From Frankiaceae bacterium (lineage in GTDB: Bacteria > Actinomycetota > Actinomycetes > BP-191), in contig DATMES010000001.1 in the NCBI GenBank assembly GCA_035556555.1, positions 1 to 64,000 of the forward strand: a stretch of 64,000 bases of DNA, given 5' to 3'. Numbering within the stretch: the first letter of the stretch is position 1; every line of letters starts with the position of its first letter. The position numbers and the translations under genes were made by a program. Shown here one piece after another: positions 1 to 8,608 of this stretch. A model generated the notes under the pieces. That model was not told where the DNA came from. It worked only from the letters and a program-made list of their open reading frames with translations, and ran no database searches.

Positions 1-58
1 CGGCGGTCAACCCCGGACGAGCGGCGCCCGCGCACCCGCGTCGGCCCAACCCTGCAGC

Positions 59-99
59 CCAGCAGCCGGTCTCACGCGTAGTGATCTTCAAAGAACGAC
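59..99 (+). repeat. Copy 1 of a 41-base dispersed repeat
   Basis: Matches the reverse complement of 28753-28793 at 35 of 41 positions by eye. The shared core is GTGATCTTCA followed by AGAACG. It lies in the gene-free start of the window, upstream of the first gene. The nature of the element is unknown; both copies are intergenic. Confidence 0.6.
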
Positions 100-244
100 T
101 GAGCCCGGCGCCAACCACGCCGTCAGGATGGAAAAGGCTCCCGGTTGCGGAGCCGACCCGAGCACCGTCACCGCACGTGATCATGCGCGGCGTTTCGCCA
201 AGCCCTCCCTAGCGTCTTGGCTCCCTACCAACGGGAGGACAGAC

Positions 245-514
245 GTGATCTTCACGCCGGACAAGGACGGGTCCTGTGATGCCTGCGGCGAGCTCGTGGC
301 CGCCGGGACGCGGGCGACGTGGCAGGAGGGGCCGCCGGCCGGGCGGCTGACGCACCGGGTCTGCCCCGGGTCGTACGTCGACATCGTGCCCGCGGCGCTC
401 GGGCCGGTCGTGTGGGACACCGTGGAGCTGGTCGAGCTCAGCGCGTTCCCGCCCGACGAGCCGATCCCGCTCGAGCTCACCCCCGGCGCGCGGCTCGCGC
501 TGGCGTGGGCGTAG
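245..514 (+). CDS. Small hypothetical protein with a Cys-x-x-Cys motif
   Basis: An 89-residue soluble protein of unknown function. Near its N-terminus it has C-D-A-C-G-E-L and about 30 residues later a V-C-P-G, an arrangement that could bind zinc, but only three cysteines are visible. I chose the GTG at 245 because a good ribosome site (GGGAGGA, 233-239) sits 5 bases upstream. The same frame is open back to an ATG at 128, but that longer start lacks a ribosome site. Nothing in the neighbourhood points to a role. Confidence 0.55.
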   Translation: MIFTPDKDGSCDACGELVAAGTRATWQEGPPAGRLTHRVCPGSYVDIVPAALGPVVWDTVELVELSAFPPDEPIPLELTPGARLALAWA

Positions 515-563
515 CGCGTGTCGCTCCCCGTTTCTGTCACACCCCGGTCCTAGCGTCGTCCGC

Positions 564-959
564 ATGGCAGCCGACACCACGACGTACGTCACCCCGCGCG
601 ACCGCCTGCTGCGGCACTTCGCGACGCGGGCGACCTCCGGCGACCCGGCGACGTGGCTCGCGCAGGCGTGGGCGCGGGCGGCGCTCATGGCGCCGCGCGC
701 CGACGACGATGCCGTGCTGGACCTGCTGCGGATGGAGTGGGACGAGTGGCGGGCGGCTCATCCCGGCGAGCCGCTGGTCGCGTTCCGCGCGCCGGAGGCG
801 ATCGCCGAGGAGCCTGTGGTGCCGTCGCCGCCGCCGTACGACGCGCTCCCCCCGCTGCGCTTCGGCCGGTACGGCGTCGACCTGCCCAGCCACGAGGACC
901 GGATCAGGGAGGAGCAGGAGCGCCTCGCCAAGCGCGACTCGTCGTTCTACGGCTTCTGA
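564..959 (+). CDS. Hypothetical soluble protein
   Basis: A 131-residue protein, acidic and Ala/Arg-rich, without signal peptide, membrane segment or recognised motif. The N-terminal half is predicted helical and the middle has a proline-rich linker (around residues 85-95). It ends 4 bases before the stop of a convergent gene. Coding is supported by strong third-position GC bias and an ATG start close behind the previous gene. I do not recognise the family. Confidence 0.55.
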   Translation: MAADTTTYVTPRDRLLRHFATRATSGDPATWLAQAWARAALMAPRADDDAVLDLLRMEWDEWRAAHPGEPLVAFRAPEAIAEEPVVPSPPPYDALPPLRFGRYGVDLPSHEDRIREEQERLAKRDSSFYGF

Positions 960-963
960 CCGA

Positions 964-2229
964 CTAGGGGCAGGCGGCGGCCCAGCGCGTGCCGCCGTTC
1001 GTGGAGCACCACACCACGTAGCCGAGCGGAGACCAGCGGCCGCCCGTCATGAGCAGCCTCCCGCCTGCGAACGTCAGGAGGCCCAGGGGCGTCGGGCGCG
1101 CGTCGGTGGCGGCGTACGCGTACGCGTACGGCATGGTGCCGCGCGGGGCCTTGACCGTGGGCAACCGTCCGTACGAGACGAGCCGCCACGACGTCCCGTC
1201 GTCGTCGGAACGGTAGAGACGTTCGCTCGGCGGGTTGGCCGCCTGGGTGCCTCCGGAGACCCGCGCGTAGACGGTGCGGCTCCCCTGCCGTCCACCGGTC
1301 ACCGCGACGGCGGGCTGCACGCCCAGCCGCTGCAGCTCGGTGACCGCCCGTTGGAGGACCGTGAGCGGCGTGAACGAGGCGCCGCCGTTTCGCGACGCGA
1401 ACACCCGCAGCGTCCGCCTTCCGGGCTCGATGGTCGTGGCGAAGAGCACGCGGGACTTCTCGTAGTCGGCGGGGAACCAGATCCGGTCGACGGCCTGTCC
1501 CGCGGGAAAGCGGGCGAGCTGCGCCCGGCAGGTGAACGCCGCGTCACATCCGAAGAGCTGGTCGACGGCCGTGAACGCGCTCTCTCCCGCGACCGCTCCC
1601 ACGGCGAACGCGACTCCGTCGAGGTGATGCCGCGGCGAGACGGCGAAGCGGCGGTCCCTCGCGCCCGTGCCGCCGATGAGCCGGACCGTCGCCAGCGTCG
1701 GGTCGAACAGCAGACTGCCCGCGGCGCCCCCCGGCGCTCCCGGAGCGACGATCACGCCGTGGTCGTTCAGCGCCGGAACCGGCGCGGCGGGCAGCCCAGG
1801 TACCGGCGCGGCCGCCGTGGCCAGCGCCACGGGTCCCCGGACAGGCGCCGCCTTGAACGACACGCCGGAATCGACGCTGTAGTAGACCGTGTCGTCGAAC
1901 TGCGCCACGACGAGGCCGTCCGAAGGAAACAGCGGCGAGATGACGGCATCGACGATCCGGGTCGCCGTCTCCGGCAATCCCGCGGTTTCAAGACGTTTCC
2001 AGGTCCTCGCGTGGTCGGAGGTCGCGTAGACGCGTACGGCCGCCGCCGCACGCGCGTAGTCGACCCCGAAACAGAACGCCTTTCCGTCCCGGTCGAACCC
2101 TGGCGAGGTGACAAGACGTTCACAGCCCGGCAGTGCGGGCGGTGGCGCGCCGGCGGCCGGGACCGTCAGGACCAGACCGAAAGCCGAGACAGCGAGCGCG
2201 CAGCCCCGGCGCGCCCAGTGCGGCCTCAT
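964..2229 (-). CDS. Secreted Asp-box (BNR/sialidase-fold) repeat protein
   Basis: A 421-residue secreted protein. The N-terminus (MRPHWARRG, then a hydrophobic stretch ending VPAAGA) is a signal peptide. Asp-box-like motifs of the pattern S-x-D-x-G-x-x-W/F recur: TSDHARTW, SVDSGVSF, SRNGGASF, SDDDGTSW and STNGGTRW. These mark beta-propeller blades as in sialidases and photosystem-assembly-like proteins. I see no sialidase catalytic set, so enzymatic activity is not claimed. The ATG at 2229 overlaps the TGA of the upstream secreted gene (ATGA, 2226-2229), so the two are probably translated together. A longer in-frame ORF upstream was rejected because it would hide the signal peptide. Confidence 0.75.
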   Translation of the reverse strand: MRPHWARRGCALAVSAFGLVLTVPAAGAPPPALPGCERLVTSPGFDRDGKAFCFGVDYARAAAAVRVYATSDHARTWKRLETAGLPETATRIVDAVISPLFPSDGLVVAQFDDTVYYSVDSGVSFKAAPVRGPVALATAAAPVPGLPAAPVPALNDHGVIVAPGAPGGAAGSLLFDPTLATVRLIGGTGARDRRFAVSPRHHLDGVAFAVGAVAGESAFTAVDQLFGCDAAFTCRAQLARFPAGQAVDRIWFPADYEKSRVLFATTIEPGRRTLRVFASRNGGASFTPLTVLQRAVTELQRLGVQPAVAVTGGRQGSRTVYARVSGGTQAANPPSERLYRSDDDGTSWRLVSYGRLPTVKAPRGTMPYAYAYAATDARPTPLGLLTFAGGRLLMTGGRWSPLGYVVWCSTNGGTRWAAACP

Positions 2230-2948
2230 CTCGTCCCCCACGGCTCGTCGGCGCCCACAACGTCTTCCAGGAATCCGTCGCTCCCGGTGATGCTCTTGTT
2301 CGGAACGGCGTCGTAGACATTGGCCTTGAGAGTGGTCAGATCCCTGCTGGGACACGACGTGACCGACCTATTGAAACGGACGCCGAACGTGTCGCGGACA
2401 GTGACGACATGTGTCTGATCGGTCCGCAGCCGAGAATATGACGTGACTTTGAGGAGCCAGTTCGCGGCGTTCGAGGTCGGCACGAGCAGGCCGCTCACCG
2501 GCACCTCGGCATGGAACGTCTGGGAGCTGACGCCGCTGATCCAGCTCAACGTCAGCACCGTCCCGACGTACGCGCAGCCCGCCGCCGTCTGCGCGAAGAC
2601 CATGGGTCCGGTGAGCGCGACCGTGCACGGCGTGTTCGGTACGGACGTCCCGGCGGTCGTAGCCGTGGGGACCGTGATGATCTCGATGGCGCAGTTGGCG
2701 CCGGTGGTCACCGTCCTGACATCGACGGTGCAAGCCTCCGCGGCGAAATTGGGGTTGGTCGACGTGCAGTCGATCTGGTGGCCGGGCCCGGCCGCACCCG
2801 TCGCGGAGCCCTGCCAGATAGGCAACGCGAAGTCGGATGCGACGACGATTGACGCGTTGGCCGGGGATCCCGGCACTCCCGCGGCAATTATTCCCAGCGC
2901 GAGAGCGAGGCGACTGCCCCGACGCACTCGATTCGAGACAGCATTCAT
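2226..2948 (-). CDS. Secreted hypothetical protein, coupled to Asp-box protein
   Basis: A 240-residue exported protein of unknown function. It has a positively charged N-terminus (NRVRRGSR) followed by a hydrophobic core and an Ala-x-Ala-like cleavage site near residue 33. The mature part is Thr/Ser/Val-rich with about seven cysteines, suggesting a disulfide-stabilised beta domain. It is the first gene of a two-gene operon behind the promoter at 3003-3031. The start ATG is at 2948; an in-frame TTG sits one codon upstream. The stop overlaps the start of the next gene. Confidence 0.7.
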   Translation of the reverse strand: MNAVSNRVRRGSRLALALGIIAAGVPGSPANASIVVASDFALPIWQGSATGAAGPGHQIDCTSTNPNFAAEACTVDVRTVTTGANCAIEIITVPTATTAGTSVPNTPCTVALTGPMVFAQTAAGCAYVGTVLTLSWISGVSSQTFHAEVPVSGLLVPTSNAANWLLKVTSYSRLRTDQTHVVTVRDTFGVRFNRSVTSCPSRDLTTLKANVYDAVPNKSITGSDGFLEDVVGADEPWGTR

Positions 2949-3002
2949 CAAGAAATTCTCCCCGTTGGGCCCACACCGTAGGGGGGTGTGTGCGTTGCGG
3001 GA

Positions 3003-3031
3003 AGATTAGGGGAGAGTTGTCAGGGATTCAA
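3003..3031 (-). promoter_or_regulatory. Candidate housekeeping promoter for the secreted pair
   Basis: On the minus strand TTGAAT (-35, 3026-3031) is followed after exactly 17 bases by TAATCT (-10, 3003-3008). Transcription would start near 2996, giving a leader of about 48 bases before the ATG at 2948. The leader contains a small hairpin (CACACC...GGTGTG, 2972-2990). Both hexamers are close to the actinobacterial consensus. Not tested. Confidence 0.5.
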
Positions 3032-3081
3032 GGTCTGCTTGACCAATGCCGCATACGGGCGCCTCTACGCCACGTCATGGC

Positions 3082-5031
3082 TCAGAGTGCCGCGAGCAAC
3101 GAACCTGTCGGCGTGCCGAGGCCGGCGGCGGTGTCGTAGCCGCGGCGCGGGACGTTATCGCCCCACTCCTCGAACGCCTTGAGGACGTACTTCTTGCCGC
3201 TCTTCGCGGTCGCCCCGTCGGTGAAGTCGACCCGGACTCCGCCGCCCGCGCGGCCGTAGCGGACGATGTCGCGGAAGAACGACCGCTTCGCCTTGTAGCG
3301 CCCGTACAGCAGCGGGTTCGCGAAGCCGATCGGCTTGCCGCGGCGGTCGTTCGCCAGCACGAGCAGGCCCGCCACCAGAGCCGTCGAGGCGGTCGACGAC
3401 GCGACCCGCCGCTCGGCGTAGCGGACCTTCCCGTCGGGGAACGTCATCGTGTAGCCGATGTTCATGCCGGTCTCGGCGTCGCCCATGACGGCGAGGTCGG
3501 GCACGGTGCGGCCGAGGGAGCCGTTCGCCCGCTCGGCCAGGGACCCGGGGACGACGCCCTTCTGGTACGCCGGCTGGTCGTGCACGTTGGACGTGCCGCC
3601 GCCCGTCCCCCGGTACGTCGCCGGGATGTCCTCCTCCCACTTGCCGCCCTCGATGAGCCACTGCGACTTGCCCCAGGCCAGCTCGCGGACGTACCGCCCG
3701 CCGCGGCCGAGGACGAGCGAGGTGGCGCCGACCGACGTGGCGAGCGGCTCGCTCGCGGGGAAGACGGTGGTCGGGTTGCCGCCGGTCCACGAGTTGTCGC
3801 CGAGGTCCCCTGCCGCGAACAGCAGCGAGATCCCGGTCGCCGCGGCCTGCTCGGCGATGGCGCCGATGAGCGTCCACTCGGGCTCGGGGACGTTCTCGGA
3901 GGTGGTGTACCAGCCGTTGATGACCGCGTCGCCCCACGCGCCGTCGACGGCGAGCAGCGTGCCGGTCATGAGGTCGAACGAGCTCGTGGTGCCGACGTAG
4001 ACGAGGTTCGCGCCGGGCGCGACGGTGTGCACGGTCTCGAACAGCGTGGACGCCTGCGTGGCCCAGACCGACGGGCGGAGGTACGGCTCGGCGACCGGCG
4101 TCTGGTACGCCCCCGGGTACGAGATCTGCTGCAGCTGCCCGGCCTTCAGCGCCGGGATGCCGTGCCGCTTGGACCACGTCGAGATGTCCTTGCCGAGCGG
4201 CTTGATGGCGTGCGAGCCGACCATCGCGACGGTCTGGCCGCTGCCGTCGACCTTCTTCCTGAGGAGGGCGTCGACGCCGTACGCCGCGCGCAGCGCCTGC
4301 GGCGTCGTCTCGCAGACGACGGCGGCGGGGCGCTTGCCGCGGAACGCAGGCAGCCGGGAGTGCACGGTCGCGCCGTCGTGCTTGGAGCAGGGCGCGCCGT
4401 ACTGGACGGCGGCCGGCGGCGCGACGTCGAGCGGCGTCGGGGGCTCCTCGGGCAGCGGCGGCGGCGGGTCGTCGTGGCCGGTACGGATCAGCGCCGCGCC
4501 CTGGTCGAGCCCGCGGACGCCGGAGACGAGCCGCGCGACGGTGAGCGGCAGGCGCGGAGCCGAGCCGGGGGCACGGAGGGCGAGCCCGCCGACGGCGTAC
4601 CGGGAGAACGACGTCCCGAACGCCCGTGCCACCGCCCGCGCGGGGCCGCGCGCGGGGACGACGAGGCGGTTGGCGGGGACGGCGCCGACCTCGAGGCCGG
4701 ACGTACGCAGCCAGGCCGAGACGGCGGCGACCGTCGCGGGCGCCGGCGAGAAGCGGTCGCGCCACTGCGCGGGGGTGAGGTGGCGGCCGTACGCCGGGTT
4801 CGCCGGGTCGCTCACGGCCAGCGCGAGCGCGCGGGCGGCGCGGGCGTCGCGCCACGGCAGCAGCACCTGGACCTGGACGTCCTCGTCCGCGGCGACGGGG
4901 CCGACGCGCGCGGCGGGCACGGCCCACGCGGGCACGGTGCCGGCGAGCGGCACGGTCGGCGCGGCGGCGACCGGGGCGAGCGGGGCGGCGAGCGCCGCGA
5001 GGGCGCTGAGCAGGGCGAGGCGTCGTCTCAC
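3082..5031 (-). CDS. Sedolisin-like (S53) secreted protein, probably inactive
   Basis: About 649 residues. The N-terminus has an arginine cluster and a signal peptide (RRRLALLSALAALAAP), then a pro-kumamolisin activation domain (RHLTPAQWRDRFSP, then a PARAVARAFGTSFSRY-like region), then a peptidase S53 fold ending in RGKPIGFANPLLYG, a strong S53 signature. In active sedolisins the segment before APGA carries the catalytic Glu and Asp (E-x-x-x-D). Here the equivalent segment reads TQASTLFETVHTVAPGA, with Gln and Leu at those sites. The G-T-S serine motif is replaced by A-S-S-T-A-S. The oxyanion-type Asp (AAGDLGD) remains. I therefore expect a non-proteolytic relative or a divergent active site. 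The start is uncertain: a GTG at 5031 lacks a clear ribosome site, but it is the only start that fits the signal peptide. Confidence 0.8.
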   Translation of the reverse strand: MRRRLALLSALAALAAPLAPVAAAPTVPLAGTVPAWAVPAARVGPVAADEDVQVQVLLPWRDARAARALALAVSDPANPAYGRHLTPAQWRDRFSPAPATVAAVSAWLRTSGLEVGAVPANRLVVPARGPARAVARAFGTSFSRYAVGGLALRAPGSAPRLPLTVARLVSGVRGLDQGAALIRTGHDDPPPPLPEEPPTPLDVAPPAAVQYGAPCSKHDGATVHSRLPAFRGKRPAAVVCETTPQALRAAYGVDALLRKKVDGSGQTVAMVGSHAIKPLGKDISTWSKRHGIPALKAGQLQQISYPGAYQTPVAEPYLRPSVWATQASTLFETVHTVAPGANLVYVGTTSSFDLMTGTLLAVDGAWGDAVINGWYTTSENVPEPEWTLIGAIAEQAAATGISLLFAAGDLGDNSWTGGNPTTVFPASEPLATSVGATSLVLGRGGRYVRELAWGKSQWLIEGGKWEEDIPATYRGTGGGTSNVHDQPAYQKGVVPGSLAERANGSLGRTVPDLAVMGDAETGMNIGYTMTFPDGKVRYAERRVASSTASTALVAGLLVLANDRRGKPIGFANPLLYGRYKAKRSFFRDIVRYGRAGGGVRVDFTDGATAKSGKKYVLKAFEEWGDNVPRRGYDTAAGLGTPTGSLLAAL

Positions 5032-5066
5032 GAGGGGACGAGTTCGACGCGGGGACGTACGACCCT

Positions 5067-5432
5067 CTACGCGGGCGGCGACCAGGGGCCGGCGGCGAGG
5101 TCGCCCTCGAAGATCGCGCGGTCCTCCTCGTCGGTGAGCGCGGCGCCGGCGGCGACCGCCTTGGCGTGCCACCCGGCGAAGTCGCGGCCGGCGACGGCGA
5201 GCGCGCGGGCCATGCCCTCGTACGCGTACGCGAGGTCGAAGCCGCCGAAGCCGTGCTCGGCGCAGAGGTCGTACGACCGCTGGGCGTGGTGGAGGGCGGG
5301 CTCGGGGCGGCCGTTGACGGCGTAGACGCGGGAGACGAGCCACTCGCCGCGCGCGGCCTCGACGGGGCCGCCGCAGGCGCGCCAGTGGTACAGCGACGCG
5401 TGCGCGGTGTCGACGAGCTCCGCGTCGCGCAC
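5067..5432 (-). CDS. TPR-like helical protein of unknown function
   Basis: At least 121 residues, with helical repeats of tetratricopeptide character (GEWLVSRVYAVNGRPEPAL; FDLAYAYEGMARALAVAG). The sequence resembles small actinobacterial TPR-like proteins of unknown role. The annotated GTG start is at 5432, but the frame continues upstream with plausible coding sequence to about 5519. The only possible start there is CTG (5519 or 5513), just at the TGA of the preceding gene (5516-5518). The true protein may therefore be about 150 residues with a non-standard start. Confidence 0.6.
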   Translation of the reverse strand: MRDAELVDTAHASLYHWRACGGPVEAARGEWLVSRVYAVNGRPEPALHHAQRSYDLCAEHGFGGFDLAYAYEGMARALAVAGRDFAGWHAKAVAAGAALTDEEDRAIFEGDLAAGPWSPPA

Positions 5433-5515
5433 GGGGTCGCGGTCGGAGCCGAGGCCGTCCCAGACGGCCGCGTTCAGCTCCTTGGCGAGCGCGCGATGGC
5501 CGTCGGGACCCAGGC

Positions 5516-5734
5516 TCAGCGGAGGTCGATCCCGTCCAGCCAGGCGAGGTCGGGGTTGTAGACGAGCACGGAGCGGTTACGGCGGAGGCAGCGCCACGCG
5601 TCGAGGCGTGCCATCCAGCGCGTGGGTGCCGTTCCGCGCGCCCGGAGCAGCATGTGCCCCTGCGAGAACGTCACGATCTGCCACTCCCAGCCCCGCCGCT
5701 GACGGCGCAGGCCAACTTCGAACGTCGGCGCCAT
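5516..5734 (-). CDS. Small hypothetical protein
   Basis: A 72-residue protein rich in Arg and Trp, starting MAPTFEVGLRRQRRGWEWQ. It has no signal peptide or membrane segment. It lies directly upstream of the TPR-like gene, whose coding sequence seems to begin at or over its stop codon, so the two are probably one transcript. No family recognised. Confidence 0.5.
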   Translation of the reverse strand: MAPTFEVGLRRQRRGWEWQIVTFSQGHMLLRARGTAPTRWMARLDAWRCLRRNRSVLVYNPDLAWLDGIDLR

Positions 5735-5797
5735 GCGGGGATGCTAGGTCGCGCGGAACGGCGCCGTCCGGCGTTTGGGAAAACTCGCGGGCAGCGT

Positions 5798-6757
5798 TCA
5801 GCGACGCGGGGTGAGCCGGCCGAACCGCACCGTCTCGCTGGCGAACACCCGTCGCTTCGACACCACGCGCAACACCTTGGACGCGTCGATCATGAGGCCG
5901 TTACCGAGGTACACGCCGACGTGCACGGCGGGCTTGCCCCAGAAGATGAGGTCGCCCATCCGCAGGTCGGCGAGCGACACGGGTTTGGCCAGCTTCTCGA
6001 TGCCGGCGGGCGTGGCCGGGAGGGTGCCGTTGCCGACCTTCCACCAGGCCCTGCGCACGAGTCCCGCGGCGTCGTACGACGCCGGGCCGGTGCCGCGGAA
6101 CGACCAGCCGTGGCCGACGCCGTAGCGGAGCCTGCGCACGAACGCCCTCGTCGGCTCCTTCGGCACGGTCTTCGGCCGGTGCCCGACGCCGGGAACGGCG
6201 CGGAGCCCGGCGGTTGCAGCCTTGGGAGCCGCCTTGGGCGCCGCCTTCGCCTTCGGGGCCGCCTTGGGCGCGCCCGGCCTGGCCATGCCGGGGCGCGGCA
6301 CGCGGCCGTACCGGACGACGTCGCCGGTCCAGATCGCGCGCTCGATGACGGCGCCGCGCGAGCTGGAGGCGTCGATCATGCGGCCGTTGCCCTGGTAGAT
6401 CCCGACGTGGTGGACGGGGTTGCCGAAGAACACGAGGTCGCCCGGCAGCCGGTCTGCCTTGCTCACCGGCCAGGCCCACGCCTGCTGGTCCCGGGAGCGG
6501 CGGGGCATGTCCTTCGCGCCGCCGAACTTCGTCCAGAGGAACGACGTGAGGCCGGAGCAGTCCCACGCGTCGGGGCCGTTGCCGCCGTAGACGTACTTGT
6601 CGCCGACCTGGTTGCGCGCCGCGGCGAGCACCTTCGCGGCCGCGGTGTCCGGCGCCTTCGGCATGCCGTTCGACGGGATGGCGAGCGCGGACACGCCGCC
6701 GAGCGCCGCCAGCGCGGCGACGACACCGACGATCCGCGTGGCGACGCGGGTACGCAT
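5798..6757 (-). CDS. Secreted double NlpC/P60 protein, second domain inactivated
   Basis: A 319-residue exported cell-wall protein. It has a signal peptide (residues 1-27), a first NlpC/P60 domain (about 38-152) with catalytic Cys67 in WDCSGL and His117 in HHVGIY, and an Ala/Pro/Lys linker (about 158-185, AAPKA repeats). A second NlpC/P60 domain follows (about 200-315). In it the motif is YDAAGL, so Ala230 replaces the nucleophile, while His279 (VHVGVY) is kept. The first domain should cleave peptidoglycan stem peptides; the second can only bind or shape. The ATG at 6757 has a strong ribosome site (GGAGGT). Confidence 0.9.
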   Translation of the reverse strand: MRTRVATRIVGVVAALAALGGVSALAIPSNGMPKAPDTAAAKVLAAARNQVGDKYVYGGNGPDAWDCSGLTSFLWTKFGGAKDMPRRSRDQQAWAWPVSKADRLPGDLVFFGNPVHHVGIYQGNGRMIDASSSRGAVIERAIWTGDVVRYGRVPRPGMARPGAPKAAPKAKAAPKAAPKAATAGLRAVPGVGHRPKTVPKEPTRAFVRRLRYGVGHGWSFRGTGPASYDAAGLVRRAWWKVGNGTLPATPAGIEKLAKPVSLADLRMGDLIFWGKPAVHVGVYLGNGLMIDASKVLRVVSKRRVFASETVRFGRLTPRR

Positions 6758-6874
6758 GGCACCTCCGTGTGACAGCACGAGACCCCCGTGACGTAGGTGA
6801 ACATCGGTCCGATTCGTCCCTACCTTGACCCAGAGGTCTGGCGCCGGTCCAGTCGCAGGCGGGACACTCCGCCC

Positions 6875-8608
6875 GTGACCCGCTTCGTCCAGGACCTCGC
6901 TCCCCTCCCCGACCTGTACGCCGCCGACGTCGCGCTGCGCGCCCATCTGGACCGGTTGCTGGGCGACGTCGGGCACAAGTCGGCGGCCCCGCTGCTCGAG
7001 TCGCTGGCCGCCGACGCGGCCGGCCCGCTGCACGCCGCGGCGCTCGACGCGGAGACGCACCCGCCCCGCCACGTGCCGTACGACCCCTGGGGGAAACGCG
7101 TCGACCGGATCGAGACGGCGGGCGGCTGGGAGACCCTGCGGCGGGCCGCGGCGACACACGGGCTGGTGGCGCTGCCCTACGAGGCCGACGCCCGCGCGAC
7201 ATGGGGGGCCGGCGCGCGCGTCGTGCAGCACGCGCTGCTGCACCTGTACGGGCCGTGGTCGGCGACGTACTCCTGCCCGGTGGCGATGAGCGACGGCGCG
7301 GCGACCGTGCTGGCCGCGGACGGGGTGGACCCGGCACTGCGCGAGCGGCTCCTCCCCCGCCTCCTCTCCCGCGATCCCGACGTCGCGTGGACGTCCGGGC
7401 AGTGGATGACGGAGAGCCAGGGAGGCAGCGACGTCGGGCGTGCGACGACCGAGGCGCGTCGCTCCGACGACGGCACGTGGCGGCTGCACGGCGAGAAGTG
7501 GTTCTGCTCGGCGACCACGTCGGAGTTCGCGATCGCGCTGGCCCGCCCCGAGGGCGCGCCGGACGGCTCGCGCGGGCTCGCCTGCTTCGTCGTACCCCGC
7601 TACGCCCGCCTCGCCGCCGCTCCCCCGGCCGGCTCGTGGGCGCGCGAGACCGCGCCGGGGCTGTTCGTGCACCGGCTCAAGGACAAGCTCGGCACCCGCG
7701 CGCTCCCCTCCGCCGAGGTACGGCTCGACGGCGCGGAGGCGTGGCCGGTCGGCGACCCCGCCGAGCCCGGCCTGCGGCGGATGCTCGCGCTCGTCCAGGT
7801 CACGCGCATCCACAACGCCGCCGCCGCGGCCGCCGGCATGCGCCGGGGGCTGGTGCTGGCGCGGCGGTTCGCGGAGACGCGGGAGGCGTTCGGGGAGCGG
7901 CTGTTCCGGCAGCCGTTGCACCGCGAGGTCCTCTCGTGGCTCGCGGTCGACGCGGACGCGGCGTTCTCCCTGACCGGCCTCTGCTTCTCGCTGCTCGGCC
8001 GCTACGAGAACGACGGCGACGCCGACGCGGGCGCGCTGCTGCGCTTCGCGGCCACGCTGGCTAAGGCGTCCACGGGCAAGCTCGCCGTCGCCAACGCGAG
8101 CGAGGTCGTCGAGTGCTTCGGCGGCCCCGGCTACATCGAGGACACCGAGATCCCGCGCCTGCTCCGCGACTCGCAGGTGCTCCCCGTCTGGGAGGGCACG
8201 ACGAACGTGCTCTCGCTCGACGTGGTGCGCGCGCTGGCCCGCGACGACGCGCTGACGCCGTACCTCGCGTACGTCGACCGCACCCTCGACGTCACCGGCG
8301 AGTGGATCGGCCCGGTCGCCAGGCAGCTGCGCCCGGTCCGCGACGCCGTCGCCGAGGACGCTCGCGCGGCCGCCGCCGAGCCGCTGGGCGCGACGACCCA
8401 GGCACGCGCACGGCACCTCATGGAGCGCATGGCGCACCTGCTGGCAGCGGCGACGTTGCTGGAGCAGGCGTCGTTCGACCTCGACCGAGGGGACGCCAGG
8501 TCCGCGCTGGTCGCGTCGTTGTGGACGCGCCGGCGGGTCCTCGGCGACCCTGCCGCGGGAGAGGGCCACCGGGCGTTCGCCCACGTCGTCGACGGAGCCG
8601 CGTTGTGA
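6875..8608 (+). CDS. AidB-like acyl-CoA dehydrogenase family flavoprotein
   Basis: A 577-residue protein. Acyl-CoA dehydrogenase motifs are present: WMTESQGGSDVG and GEKWFCSATTS (FAD binding, middle domain), GTRALPSAEV, and C-terminal WEGTTNVLSLDVVRALARD. Length and motif wording match the AidB / isovaleryl-type branch (about 540-580 residues) rather than the usual 380-residue enzymes. AidB acts in the alkylation response of E. coli; whether that holds here is inference. Start chosen at GTG 6875; an upstream in-frame GTG at 6797 lies inside the divergent promoter region. The stop overlaps the next start (GTGA). Confidence 0.85.
   Translation: MTRFVQDLAPLPDLYAADVALRAHLDRLLGDVGHKSAAPLLESLAADAAGPLHAAALDAETHPPRHVPYDPWGKRVDRIETAGGWETLRRAAATHGLVALPYEADARATWGAGARVVQHALLHLYGPWSATYSCPVAMSDGAATVLAADGVDPALRERLLPRLLSRDPDVAWTSGQWMTESQGGSDVGRATTEARRSDDGTWRLHGEKWFCSATTSEFAIALARPEGAPDGSRGLACFVVPRYARLAAAPPAGSWARETAPGLFVHRLKDKLGTRALPSAEVRLDGAEAWPVGDPAEPGLRRMLALVQVTRIHNAAAAAAGMRRGLVLARRFAETREAFGERLFRQPLHREVLSWLAVDADAAFSLTGLCFSLLGRYENDGDADAGALLRFAATLAKASTGKLAVANASEVVECFGGPGYIEDTEIPRLLRDSQVLPVWEGTTNVLSLDVVRALARDDALTPYLAYVDRTLDVTGEWIGPVARQLRPVRDAVAEDARAAAAEPLGATTQARARHLMERMAHLLAAATLLEQASFDLDRGDARSALVASLWTRRRVLGDPAAGEGHRAFAHVVDGAAL

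Noticed and set aside
964-2355. Longer start for the Asp-box protein
   Set aside because: Would place the signal peptide inside the protein and overlap the previous gene by 130 bases.
6758-6874. A cyclic-di-AMP riboswitch upstream of the NlpC/P60 gene
   Set aside because: Such riboswitches often precede NlpC/P60 genes, but only about 117 bases separate the divergent starts and I see no convincing paired structure.
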